The notes under the pieces were generated by a model. It was not told where the DNA came from. It saw only the letters and a program-made list of their open reading frames with translations, and searched no databases. From assembly GCA_900290245.1 (NCBI GenBank), contig OKRB01000160.1, positions 1-37,589 on the forward strand: a DNA stretch of 37,589 bases, read 5' to 3'. Of the stretch, positions 8,804 through 17,186 are shown piece by piece. Both the position numbers and the translations under genes were made by a program. Position 1 is the first letter of the stretch; every line of letters begins with the position of its first letter. Origin of the DNA: Candidatus Sulfuritelmatomonas gaucii. GTDB taxonomy: Bacteria > Acidobacteriota > Terriglobia > Terriglobales > Acidobacteriaceae.

Positions 8804-9190
8804 ACACTCGCCTAAAACAGGACTTCCCAATCGGCCCCCCAGTTGCAGATCGGTCGATATCCGGCCGGCACCCTGATTTATTGTGCCAGAGTCAGAGTCA
8901 ATTTAGCGCAGTCATTGAATGGCGCAGAGTAGGCATTCAGTGCAGGAGATTTAAAGACACGGGCACATAGAAGAACAGACTTTTGCCTGGCCAATGTGAA
9001 CAGGTATACTGAGGGGGATTTCTCAGGCCAAGGGAAAGTCCTTGCAAGCGCGAACGAGGAACGCCATCAGATTGCCACGGCTATACTCTGAGCGTAAGGG
9101 CGTAAGGGCCAGCTCGCTTTTCCGCATTGAACGAGGACGCTGCTCCGGTGCTTTCATGCGGGACAAGGCAGAACCCGAAGAGCTGAAGGA
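8804..9190. other. Divergent intergenic region between isochorismatase and NodS-like genes
   Basis: These 387 bases separate two divergently read genes and should hold both promoters. The minus-strand ribosome-binding site of the isochorismatase gene is at 8807-8813. Near 9097-9113 there is a short direct duplication of GCGTAAGG. No gene, strong hairpin or clear promoter pair is visible. Confidence 0.5.
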
Positions 9191-9937
9191 ATGAGCGACC
9201 AGGGTCCGGTTTCAATGCATCGACGATCATCTCACTTGCGCCGGATGGCGGCAGATATTCCTGGCGCGCGGAGCATGTGGCACCTAGTGCGCACCTTCAG
9301 AGACATGTGGGTTGACAGCTCTGAATCTTCGCAGATCAGACTGCAACAGGATCTTGCCCGGGTAGACCCGTGGCACTACTCAACCAACGATTTGCAGCTG
9401 GTGCGGCACCGCGGCGAGTTGGCGATGCTGGATCGCGTCCGCGGAGTGAACCGCTTCACTCACGTCCTGGAGCTGGGATGTGCTGAAGGGATATTTACCC
9501 AACATCTCGCCAGCCGCTGCGATTCTCTTCTAGCGGTGGACTTCAATGAAGTCGCATTGGGCCGCGCCCGGGAACGCTGTCAGCGAGAGGAGAATGTTCA
9601 ATTCGCATCAATCGATCTCCGCACCGATCCGCTGCCTGGCGTCTTCGACCTTGTCGTCGCAATTCACATATTGGAGTACCTACAAAACCCAATTCCCCTG
9701 CGGAGAATCAGGGAAGAAATTATTGCCGCAATGACGCCGGGGGGGTATCTACTGCTCGGATGCGTCAGCTTCGAAAGCCCCAACGAAAAAGCTTGGTGGA
9801 GCCGGTACCTGCTTCGTGGCGGAAAACAAATCAATTCCTTCTTCGCGCGGCATTCGAAATTGACTCTTGTGGATTCGGCGATTCATCCGCTCGTTGAGTG
9901 TGACTCTCTCGACATCTTGCTCCGGAGGGTTCAATGA
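9191..9937 (+). CDS. NodS-like SAM-dependent methyltransferase
   Basis: A 248-residue class I methyltransferase. Residues 59-61 (DPW, continuing HYSTNDLQLVRHR) and the following region resemble the NodS family, whose founding member N-methylates the deacetylated terminal glucosamine of Nod factors. Motif I is ELGCAEG at residues 94-100; AVDFNE is motif II, and FDLVVAIHILEYL is the post-I acidic region. The gene overlaps the next one by 4 bases (ATGA), and that gene encodes a glycosyltransferase-NodB deacetylase fusion. Methylation of a freshly freed amine on a sugar is therefore a natural guess. GAAGAG lies 8 bases before the ATG at 9191; an in-frame ATG at 9215 is an alternative start. Methyltransferase: sure; N-methylation of a sugar: inference. 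Confidence 0.88.
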   Translation: MSDQGPVSMHRRSSHLRRMAADIPGARSMWHLVRTFRDMWVDSSESSQIRLQQDLARVDPWHYSTNDLQLVRHRGELAMLDRVRGVNRFTHVLELGCAEGIFTQHLASRCDSLLAVDFNEVALGRARERCQREENVQFASIDLRTDPLPGVFDLVVAIHILEYLQNPIPLRRIREEIIAAMTPGGYLLLGCVSFESPNEKAWWSRYLLRGGKQINSFFARHSKLTLVDSAIHPLVECDSLDILLRRVQ

Positions 9938-11784
9938 ATCGGCCGTCCTCAGACTCGCTTGAGAGCCCTCCGACGATCGGACTTCCTCAACTTTCGGTGG
10001 TGATGGCGACATTTAATCGCCGCCAGATCTTGCCCCGGGCGCTCGACTCGATCTTCGCCCAGGACTTGCCGCCGAGCGAATATGAATTGGTTGTTGTCGT
10101 GGATGGCTCGAATGACGGGACGACGGAGTACCTTCGGAGTCTCTGCCCAGCTTGCGCGCTTCGCGTCATCGAGCAACCGAATCAAGGCCACGCTGCCGCC
10201 CTCAACCGGGGCGTGGCTATTGCACGCGGGCGCATCGTGCTTTTCATGGATGACGACCTTGTGCTCCACCCCTCGAACCTTCGCACGCATCTTGAGGCGC
10301 ATGCTTCAAAGGACTCGTTGGTAGTGCACGGTCCTGTGTACGTCGCAGATGAAAGTGCCAAAACGCTCGTTACGGAATGGATCCGGGAGTGCGTCGCCGA
10401 AGAAATCAGCCGGTGGGAGCAGAAATGGAAATGGCCGGAGGACGCCAATATCGATCCAAATTACTCTGTTTCTCGCGCGGCGTTTCTCGCGTCGGGTGGA
10501 TATGATGAGAACTTCAGGTGGCGACAAAACACCGAATTGGGAGTACGTTTCGCGAAGATGGGTCTCAAATTCGCCTACCAACCCGGCGCAATCAGCCACC
10601 ATCTCTATTCCAAGACAGCCCGCGAATTCCTGCGGATTCAAGTCCGCAGTTGGGGCGCGGAAGAAATCTCTCTCCTTCGCAAGCATCCGGAACTCAGGCC
10701 CCATTCGACATTGGCTAGAATTGGGGATGCCTTGGGCTGGAAACGCATCGCCATTCACGCGGCTGCATGCTCGCCCGTTTCCCCGGATATTCTTCTCCAA
10801 CCTGCCTTCGCCCTCTTGAACAAACTCGCTTTCTGGTCTCCACTAAGGAACCTGGGAGTGCGTCTCCTCTGGAAGCGTATTTCCATTTCTTTTCTTCGCG
10901 GCGCGGTGGACGCAGTGGGCTGGCATAATCTGCAAGATGAATTTGGCAAGCGACTCCCTGTACTGATGTACCATCACGTTGGTCCGCCTAAACCAAACTC
11001 GGATCCCGACCTGACCGTTTCTTTAGAGCGGTTCGAGGCGCAAATGCGATTCCTTGCCCGGCGGGGGTACGTCGGAATCCGCCCGTCCGATTGGTTAGCG
11101 TGGCTCCGAAATGGAAAGCCCCTCACCGAGAAGCCTGTGCTACTGACTTTCGACGACGCTTTTGAAGAATTGACGGATCATGCGTTCCCGGTGCTTCAGC
11201 GATATGGCTTTGGCGGTCTGGTCTTCGTTGTGACAAATTGCGTTGGTGGAACAAACCTCTGGGATGAACCGCGCGGCTTCGCGCTGCACCGGTGCCTGAC
11301 GGCCGCGCAGATTCACGACTGGTCAGCGAGAGGGATTGACTTTGGAGCTCACAGTAGGAATCACCCCGATCTAACAACTCTTGCGGAGCCCGACTTACGT
11401 GACGAGTTGGAAGGCAGCCGATCCGCTCTCGAGAAGATTATTGGGACTCCAGTCGCTTGGTTCGCATATCCGTACGGGCATTATGATGCCGCCGCAGCCA
11501 AGTGCGCTAGAGAATACTTCAATCTCGCCTTTACAACCGATGACGGCTTGAACACGTTGCGCACCGACCCGGGCCTCCTACACCGGAATATGGTATACGC
11601 CTGGGACGCACCGCTCGATCTCGAATTCCTAGTGCGCTTGGGTTGGAATCCGGTTCGCACCTTGAACATCAGCCTTCGCGAGCGATTACGGCGCATTTGG
11701 TTCCTGAAAGTGTTGTGGAAAATGCTTCGACCGAAAAAGCGTGCGAGAATTCCCGCAAGAGGGGAACCCTCCCAATTCAGCTAA
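9934..11784 (+). CDS. Fusion of family 2 glycosyltransferase and NodB-type polysaccharide deacetylase
   Basis: A 616-residue two-domain enzyme. Residues ~18-250 form a GT-A domain with VVVVDGSNDGT and a DDD metal site at 106-108. Residues ~250-340 form a linker with amphipathic or weakly hydrophobic stretches. Residues ~345-580 are a NodB-homology (CE4) domain with LMYHH, the TFDDAF motif (Asp407 and metal ligand Asp408), metal ligands His473 and His477 in GAHSRNH, and AYPYGHYD. It would add an N-acetylated sugar and remove its N-acetyl group, or deacetylate the same chain. There is no signal peptide, so the action is probably cytoplasmic or membrane-peripheral. It is translationally coupled to the NodS-like methyltransferase. 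All key residues of both domains are present. Confidence 0.92.
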   Translation: MNRPSSDSLESPPTIGLPQLSVVMATFNRRQILPRALDSIFAQDLPPSEYELVVVVDGSNDGTTEYLRSLCPACALRVIEQPNQGHAAALNRGVAIARGRIVLFMDDDLVLHPSNLRTHLEAHASKDSLVVHGPVYVADESAKTLVTEWIRECVAEEISRWEQKWKWPEDANIDPNYSVSRAAFLASGGYDENFRWRQNTELGVRFAKMGLKFAYQPGAISHHLYSKTAREFLRIQVRSWGAEEISLLRKHPELRPHSTLARIGDALGWKRIAIHAAACSPVSPDILLQPAFALLNKLAFWSPLRNLGVRLLWKRISISFLRGAVDAVGWHNLQDEFGKRLPVLMYHHVGPPKPNSDPDLTVSLERFEAQMRFLARRGYVGIRPSDWLAWLRNGKPLTEKPVLLTFDDAFEELTDHAFPVLQRYGFGGLVFVVTNCVGGTNLWDEPRGFALHRCLTAAQIHDWSARGIDFGAHSRNHPDLTTLAEPDLRDELEGSRSALEKIIGTPVAWFAYPYGHYDAAAAKCAREYFNLAFTTDDGLNTLRTDPGLLHRNMVYAWDAPLDLEFLVRLGWNPVRTLNISLRERLRRIWFLKVLWKMLRPKKRARIPARGEPSQFS

Positions 11785-11793
11785 TCGATCGAA

Positions 11794-11808
11794 GAAATCC
11801 GAGATTTC
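11794..11808. terminator. Small inverted repeat between convergent genes (possible weak terminator)
   Basis: GAAATC (11794-11799) and GATTTC (11803-11808) form a 6-bp stem with a 3-base loop in the 37-base gap between two convergent genes. There is no T-run after it on either strand, so it is at best a weak or Rho-assisted terminator. Confidence 0.25.
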
Positions 11809-11821
11809 GAGAGAACCCGCG

Positions 11822-13129
11822 TCAGGTTACGATTTGGTGATCCGGGAGCGCACCAATCCAGTCAGTGCGCCATTCTAGATTCGGTCTCACTGCACCATGC
11901 CAGTCGCCGTGGTAATGTCCACGCATTTCGCTGGGAGCGTCGTGCACGTCGAAGGTCACCAGATCCTGCCAGTCCGCAATTTCAACAGTGGCGCCGAGAA
12001 ATATAAGGAGATTTATGCGATACGTACCATTGTTCATCAAGTCGGCTGGGACGCTAAATGAGCTTCGCAGCAAACCTGCCTCTTCCGGCAGTCCTCCCAT
12101 CAGAGCAGTATTGAACACGTTGACACCGTGCTCGTTGAACACTTTGACCACAAAGACGAGGTCGGCATGCTGCGTGAGCTTCCAATACTCGAACTCCACC
12201 ACGAGAGGGGTATGGACCGTAATCAATTCATTGGGGGAACCAATCAGGGGGCGCACGTTCGCCCGATGTAACCGAAGTATTTCATTTCCCGGCGCGGTTT
12301 CAATGCTCTCGTAGACTACTTCATTAAATGCCGGCAACCATTCCTGAAGATACCGAGAAGTTACCGAGTTAGGTTTTCCCTCCAATACTATCCTTCCATC
12401 GTGCAGGCAGATGGCCCGGGAACATAGGCTTTCGACCGCCAACATGTTATGACTCACAAATAACACCGTTCTACCTTGATGCGCCACATCGCTCATCTTG
12501 CCCAGGCATTTCCTTTGAAAGGCAGCATCTCCAACCGCCAGGACTTCATCCGCCATAAGGATCTGAGTTTCGAGATGAGCAGCGACCGCAAACGCCAGTC
12601 GAACGTACATGCCGCTCGAGTAGTGTTTCATCGGGGTATCCAACAATTTGCCGCACTCTGCGAATTCAACGATTTCATCGAATTTGCGCTCTATCTCCCT
12701 GCGGCTCATACCCAGGATTGCGCCGTAAAGAAAAATATTCTCCCGACCCGTAAGCTCCGGATGAAAGCCCGCGCCCACCTCAAGCAGCGTTCCCAGCCGA
12801 CCAATTACCTCCGCGCTACCTTCAGTGGGTTTAGTGATGCGCGACAAAACTTTCAGAAGCGTCGACTTGCCGGAGCCATTGCGACCGATGATCCCAAGCA
12901 CTTCGCCCTGCCGAACCTCGAACGATACAGCCCGTAGCGCCCACAAGTCGCGCTCGTCGCTTGCTGGCGCACGTAGCCCCGTCTTGAGCCGCCGAAAGGG
13001 CGCACGTGCCATCTCTGAGATGGTGTCGCGCAGCGTACGATAGCGCGGATGGCTCCCGATCCGATATCGTTTGCCGATGCCCTCGCAGCGAATCGCGAGA
13101 CCGCGACTACTCTCAGATGAAATCTGCAA
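11822..13129 (-). CDS. wzt: Polysaccharide ABC exporter ATP-binding protein, Wzt type with C-terminal domain
   Basis: A 435-residue ATPase of an ABC-2 polysaccharide or O-antigen exporter. Visible elements are Walker A GRNGSGKST (82-90), signature YSSGMYVRLA, Walker B ILMADEVLAVGD and H-loop VLFVSHN. After ~residue 290 comes a beta-rich C-terminal extension of about 145 residues. In studied Wzt proteins this domain binds the chemically capped non-reducing end of the finished chain. The extension therefore predicts a capped polymer, and a methyltransferase lies nearby. The start is a TTG at 13129 with GAGGA about 6 bases upstream. It overlaps the permease stop by 17 bases, so the two are coupled. 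KpsT/NodI-like proteins lack such a tail. Confidence 0.93.
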   Translation of the reverse strand: MQISSESSRGLAIRCEGIGKRYRIGSHPRYRTLRDTISEMARAPFRRLKTGLRAPASDERDLWALRAVSFEVRQGEVLGIIGRNGSGKSTLLKVLSRITKPTEGSAEVIGRLGTLLEVGAGFHPELTGRENIFLYGAILGMSRREIERKFDEIVEFAECGKLLDTPMKHYSSGMYVRLAFAVAAHLETQILMADEVLAVGDAAFQRKCLGKMSDVAHQGRTVLFVSHNMLAVESLCSRAICLHDGRIVLEGKPNSVTSRYLQEWLPAFNEVVYESIETAPGNEILRLHRANVRPLIGSPNELITVHTPLVVEFEYWKLTQHADLVFVVKVFNEHGVNVFNTALMGGLPEEAGLLRSSFSVPADLMNNGTYRINLLIFLGATVEIADWQDLVTFDVHDAPSEMRGHYHGDWHGAVRPNLEWRTDWIGALPDHQIVT

Positions 13130-13964
13130 AGGTGTCCTCGGTTCGACGGAAGTAGTAAAGGCCGGTCAACAACAGGACGGCAGCGGTCACCGTAGAAAAT
13201 GCCACAGCTTTCGCGGGAAACGCCCCGTGGCCGCGCAGCGCCCAGCGAAACCCTTCCACCGCTCCGACCATCGGATTCAATTCGTAAAGAGGACGCCAGC
13301 GCTCCGACACCACGCCGATGGGGTACGCGATGGGCGTCGCCAGAAACCAGAACTGCGTAAGAAAGTTCACGGTATACCGAACGTCGCGGTACTTTACATT
13401 AAGCGCGGAGAGCCAGAGGCCCGCGCCCAGTGCCGAGAACGTAGCTGGCAGCACAAAAACTAAGAGAAGTGCGGCACTGGCCGCGGGCGCAATGCGAAAG
13501 CAAATCAGAAACAAGACCAGCACCAGCAGGCTGATAGCAAAATCAAACAGGCTTGCCAAAACCGCGGAAACAGGTACGAGAATGCGCGGGAAGTAAGTTT
13601 TCGAGATCAGCCGCTCGTTCGTGAGAATGCTGTTGCTTGAATCCGTCAATGACTGCGCAAAGAGTTGCCAAAGCACCATGCCCATGTAGGCAAAAACGGG
13701 GTAAGGTAGTTCGCCCGATGGCATATGAACAACTCGGCCGAGAAACGCAGTCAACGAAAGTGCAATAGCCAGCGGCTGCAGAATGGCCCAGGTGACGCCG
13801 AGCACCGTTTGTTTGTAGCGAACCTTGATATCGCGCCATGTGAGAAAATAGAGCAACTCGCGATGCTGCCAGATTTCGCCCCAATGCAGGCTCCACGACC
13901 CGTCCGCAGCGCGGATGGTGACTTTGGCAAGGTCCGTGGATTGGAGTCTGGTTGCAGCGGCCAT
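13113..13964 (-). CDS. wzm: Polysaccharide ABC exporter permease, Wzm / ABC-2 type
   Basis: A 283-residue inner-membrane permease with six predicted membrane helices. Before TM1 is the amphipathic interface segment with WRDIKVRYKQTVLG, diagnostic of the Wzm/TagG/KpsM ABC-2 family, and near the C-terminus the typical NPMVGAVEGFRWAL. With the overlapping downstream Wzt it forms a complete exporter that moves an undecaprenyl-linked glycan across the inner membrane. The ATG at 13964 has CGGAGG 11 bases upstream. Transcription is divergent from the adenylation-carrier-thioesterase gene, so the ~165-base gap between them may contain promoters for both. Confidence 0.94.
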   Translation of the reverse strand: MAAATRLQSTDLAKVTIRAADGSWSLHWGEIWQHRELLYFLTWRDIKVRYKQTVLGVTWAILQPLAIALSLTAFLGRVVHMPSGELPYPVFAYMGMVLWQLFAQSLTDSSNSILTNERLISKTYFPRILVPVSAVLASLFDFAISLLVLVLFLICFRIAPAASAALLLVFVLPATFSALGAGLWLSALNVKYRDVRYTVNFLTQFWFLATPIAYPIGVVSERWRPLYELNPMVGAVEGFRWALRGHGAFPAKAVAFSTVTAAVLLLTGLYYFRRTEDTFADFI

Positions 13965-14118
13965 TGAGATGCGGGCCTCCGATACGCGATGGTACGCGAT
14001 GATTTACCCGAAGATTGGTTCTAAAATTAAAGTAGCAGTTTTGCCAGCGAAATATCATTCTTTCGCCGACGCGTGACCGGTGGCGCGACGGGTAGTTCGT
14101 TCGCAGTTTTCAGTGTCT

Positions 14119-14124
14119 GGAGGA
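14119..14124 (+). promoter_or_regulatory. Ribosome-binding site deciding the start of the A-T-TE gene
   Basis: GGAGGA lies 6 bases before the ATG at 14131, a near-ideal Shine-Dalgarno. This favours 14131 over the in-frame GTG at 14080, which has none. Confidence 0.8.
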
Positions 14125-14130
14125 ACGCAG

Positions 14131-16881
14131 ATGGGCCGCACTCAGTTGGCGTCTCTCGATGCCATCGCGCATTACGCCGACTCCAGCCCGCAGTCTATTG
14201 CACTTATAGAACCCGAGGGCCCTACGCTCAATTACAAGGAGCTGTGGGCGCAAATTGAAACGCTCTCTTGTCGTCTGGAGGAGGCTAGCATCGGTTCTGG
14301 GGAGCGAGTAGCGGTGCTCCTGCCCCAAGGCGGCCAGCAGGTTCTTGCGGTTACCGGAGTCCTGAACCGCCATGTCGCCATACCTCTGCAAACAAAGACC
14401 ACGCCCAAAGAGGTGGAGGCTTCCCTGCACAAGCTGTCTGTCTCGGCGCTCATCGCGGCTCCGGAATTCGAAGCGGAGGCCGATGCAGCCTTTGAGCAAG
14501 GGATCACCGTGCTGGTTGCTCGCAAAGGGGAGTCTCCGAAGGATTGGCAAATCCGCGTCCCCGCTTCTCGACACAATTCGTGCAATGAGCCTTCCGAAGC
14601 CGTCGTGCTCACCATCACCTCTGCAACGATGGGCGGTTTCAAGATAGTGCCTAAGACGGCCGCGAACATTGATGCCGGAATCGCGTCAATGTGCAATTGG
14701 GCCAAGCTGACTGCCTCAGACCGTCTCTTGCTGTTAATCCCGCAATGCTTTGGGGTCTCCGTCCGATGCGTGCAAGCACAATTCTGTGTGGGCGGCGCAG
14801 TGATTGCAACCGGCGGCTTTAATTCCGCTGACTATGTAAGTTGGATAAACAACCTGAGACCTACCTGGTACATCTGCTCACCCGCTGTTCATCAGGCCGC
14901 GATGGAGCAATTGAGATGCGAACCGCCCTCCCGATCTGTGACTCTTCGTTTCATTGAGTCTTGCTTCGCCCCGCTGCCAGAGAAGCTCAGGCAGGAACTC
15001 GAGCAAATTCTTGGCGTGCCCATGCTGCTTCGTTACGGTGCGAGCGAAGCTGGGGATATAGCATCCGAATTTCTTTCTTCGGGTGGCCACGTTCCAAACA
15101 GAGTGGGACGCTCCTGCGGATTGGAAATTGGCATCATGAACTCTACCGGGCTCCTTCTTCCGGCTGGCGAAGAAGGCGAAATTGCAGTTCGCGGGCCAAC
15201 TGTTGTGTCCGGTTACATGGACAATCCCGAAGCGACTCGAGCTGCCTTTCAAGACGGTTGGTTCAGGACCGGCGACTCCGGGCGCTTGGATCCCGATGGC
15301 AATCTTTATCTAACCGGACGCCTGAAGGAGATTATTAACCGGGGCGGAGAAAAGATCATCCCAGCCGAAGTCGACGCAGTGATCGAGGCGCATCCCGCCG
15401 TGCTCGAGGCTGTGGCATTCGCCGTGCCGCACCGCACGCTGGGCGAGGACGTGGCCTGTGCTGTGGTGCTGCGCGGCGGAAACGAACCGCGGGTGAGTGC
15501 GATCGAGCTGCGGCGTTATGCGGCACAAAGGCTTGCCTCGTTCAAGGTGCCGCACCGCATTCGATTCGTCGACGAGATTCCCCGAGGTGAGATTGGCAAG
15601 CCGCAGCGGCGGCTGCTCACCGAAAAGTTTGGCGGAGCCATTGCAGATCTGCCTGCCTTGTTAAATTCAGAGGATCATCGTCCGGCACTCGAAATCGAAG
15701 ATGTTTATCACCAGATTCGTCAAATCTGGGCAAGAATTCTAAATCGCGACGATGTGGACCTGGACGAGGACTTTTTCGATGCCGGTGGCGACTCCCTTGC
15801 CGCAATGACGATGCTTGCCGAAGTCGATCAGCGGCTCGGAAGCAAGTCAACCGGCTACATAGCCAGTTTCATCGATGAGCCAACGATTAGGAATTTGACC
15901 ACTTTGGCTGGCAGGCCGGAGTTCCCAAGGCCAGCCTTCGGTGCTCCAAGCGATATGCAGATTTTCCCTGTACGCGCTGGCGGATCCGGTCCGACGTTTT
16001 ATTGTGTGCCGGGGGATGAAGACGAGGGCATCTACTTCCGGAGATTGGCAAGGCATCTTCAAGGGATCATGGATTTGGCGATTGTGCGTCCCGCAAATAC
16101 GTTCTATGGCCCTGGGCTTTTCACGTTCGAGCGTGCGGGCGAAGAAATGGCGGCCATAATCCTTCGGGAGCAGCCCCAAGGTCCATATCTCGTTGGAGGT
16201 TTTTGCTTTGGGGGAATCGTCGCTTCTGAAGCGGCGCGGCAACTTGCTCTTCGTAATCGGGATGTCCGATTGGTGTTCTTTGACGTTCCGATGCCAGGCC
16301 CATACACCTTGCTTGGCTACTTTGGCCGTCGGCTTGGACGCGGATTGAGAGAGCGGAAAACCGATGGCAATGAGCACACTTCGCCAGCGATCAAACATCC
16401 CGAAACCGCCTTGCTACGCGCTACGAGGTTTGCGATGATACCAATCCGCGCCGCAAGACTACTGGCTCATAGCGTCCGCACTCGCTGGCGCCGTTTCGTT
16501 TGGTATTCAATGGTCCCGCTTCGTCGGTGGTTTGTTCCCATTGAACATGTTCATTTTTTTCAATGGCTCATGCGTAAATCACAAGAAGACTACTTCCCAT
16601 TCTTTCGGGCCCGCACGATTGATGCTCCCATCCTTCACTTCCTTTCTTCAGACGGAATGGGCACTACCCGTGGTGCGGGCAGGGATGCAATGGACACTGG
16701 CCTTAATGCATCCCGCCTCCGCTGGAGAGACGTTGCTTGTCGTGGAATCGAGGAATTGTTTGTCCCGCTGGATCACAGTCGTATACTCCACGAGTCAAAC
16801 TTGCCGGGTATTGTAAACAGACTTATGCAATGGACCGGGAAGAATTATAGGGCTTCGCTCAACGCTGAGGTCCACAAGTAA
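14131..16881 (+). CDS. Single-module NRPS-like enzyme: adenylation - carrier - thioesterase
   Basis: A 916-residue protein. Residues ~1-510 are an AMP-forming adenylation domain closer to acyl-CoA ligases than to amino-acid A domains: YGASEAGD, GEIAVRGPTVVSGYM, GWFRTGDSG, TGRLKEIINRGGEKI, and catalytic Lys490 in GEIGKPQRR. The phosphate-binding P-loop is degenerate (TSATMGGFK at 163-171; SGTTGxPK is usual). Residues ~530-600 are a carrier domain with phosphopantetheine Ser555 in GGDSL. Residues ~630-905 are a type I thioesterase with Cys692 in GFCFGG in place of the usual Ser, and His in PLDHSRIL. There is no condensation or ketosynthase domain. It would activate and load a carboxylic acid and release or transfer it, perhaps onto the glycan built next door. 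The substrate is unknown. Confidence 0.9.
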   Translation: MGRTQLASLDAIAHYADSSPQSIALIEPEGPTLNYKELWAQIETLSCRLEEASIGSGERVAVLLPQGGQQVLAVTGVLNRHVAIPLQTKTTPKEVEASLHKLSVSALIAAPEFEAEADAAFEQGITVLVARKGESPKDWQIRVPASRHNSCNEPSEAVVLTITSATMGGFKIVPKTAANIDAGIASMCNWAKLTASDRLLLLIPQCFGVSVRCVQAQFCVGGAVIATGGFNSADYVSWINNLRPTWYICSPAVHQAAMEQLRCEPPSRSVTLRFIESCFAPLPEKLRQELEQILGVPMLLRYGASEAGDIASEFLSSGGHVPNRVGRSCGLEIGIMNSTGLLLPAGEEGEIAVRGPTVVSGYMDNPEATRAAFQDGWFRTGDSGRLDPDGNLYLTGRLKEIINRGGEKIIPAEVDAVIEAHPAVLEAVAFAVPHRTLGEDVACAVVLRGGNEPRVSAIELRRYAAQRLASFKVPHRIRFVDEIPRGEIGKPQRRLLTEKFGGAIADLPALLNSEDHRPALEIEDVYHQIRQIWARILNRDDVDLDEDFFDAGGDSLAAMTMLAEVDQRLGSKSTGYIASFIDEPTIRNLTTLAGRPEFPRPAFGAPSDMQIFPVRAGGSGPTFYCVPGDEDEGIYFRRLARHLQGIMDLAIVRPANTFYGPGLFTFERAGEEMAAIILREQPQGPYLVGGFCFGGIVASEAARQLALRNRDVRLVFFDVPMPGPYTLLGYFGRRLGRGLRERKTDGNEHTSPAIKHPETALLRATRFAMIPIRAARLLAHSVRTRWRRFVWYSMVPLRRWFVPIEHVHFFQWLMRKSQEDYFPFFRARTIDAPILHFLSSDGMGTTRGAGRDAMDTGLNASRLRWRDVACRGIEELFVPLDHSRILHESNLPGIVNRLMQWTGKNYRASLNAEVHK

Positions 16882-16963
16882 AAGTGGATACAACCTGTAA
16901 CTTACGAAACGGTTAGCAAAATCGACCCGCGCCAGCGAGCTCGCATGGATAGCGGCACTCTGC

Positions 16964-17183
16964 GCGCTCAATCAACACAGGAACCTCGGCCGGGCCAGAG
17001 TTTCGCTGGGCTTTGATTTCGCGGTCCGCTTGATTAATCCCACTACCACACGCTCAGTGGTCAGAAAGAGCAGCGGGCGTCAAGAAAGAGATCCAATTTG
17101 CATGCGGTTCCATTCAGGTTCGGTACATTACTGGTGGGAACGCAACTTGTTCACCACACGCCCTTGGGTTGAGAACGATGATG
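16964..17183 (-). repeat. Right copy of the ~220 bp diverged direct repeat
   Basis: It aligns in the same orientation with 1231-1449, with shared blocks such as GATCCAATTTG, CAGGTTCGGTACAT and GGGAACGCAACTTGT. Similarity covers the end of the GT-C coding region, its TGA stop and about 90 bases beyond. It stops abruptly near 17187, where the left copy continues into the gene body. Confidence 0.85.
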
Positions 17184-17186
17184 GTT
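17054..17186 (-). pseudogene. Remnant of the 3' end of a GT-C glycosyltransferase gene
   Basis: Read on the minus strand, this segment encodes LNPRACGEQVAFPPVMYRT, nearly identical to the C-terminus of the GT-C protein at 1322-3094. Next comes an in-frame TGA where the intact gene has a Trp codon. Beyond it the frame continues with PHANW (intact: PHTNW) to a TGA at 17054-17056, matching the original stop. About 44 codons survive; the rest of the gene is absent. It is a decayed duplicate, not a functional gene. Confidence 0.8.

Noticed and set aside
9097..9113. Short direct repeat GCGTAAGG x2 as a regulator site
   Set aside because: Too short and only two copies; no palindrome or known operator pattern.
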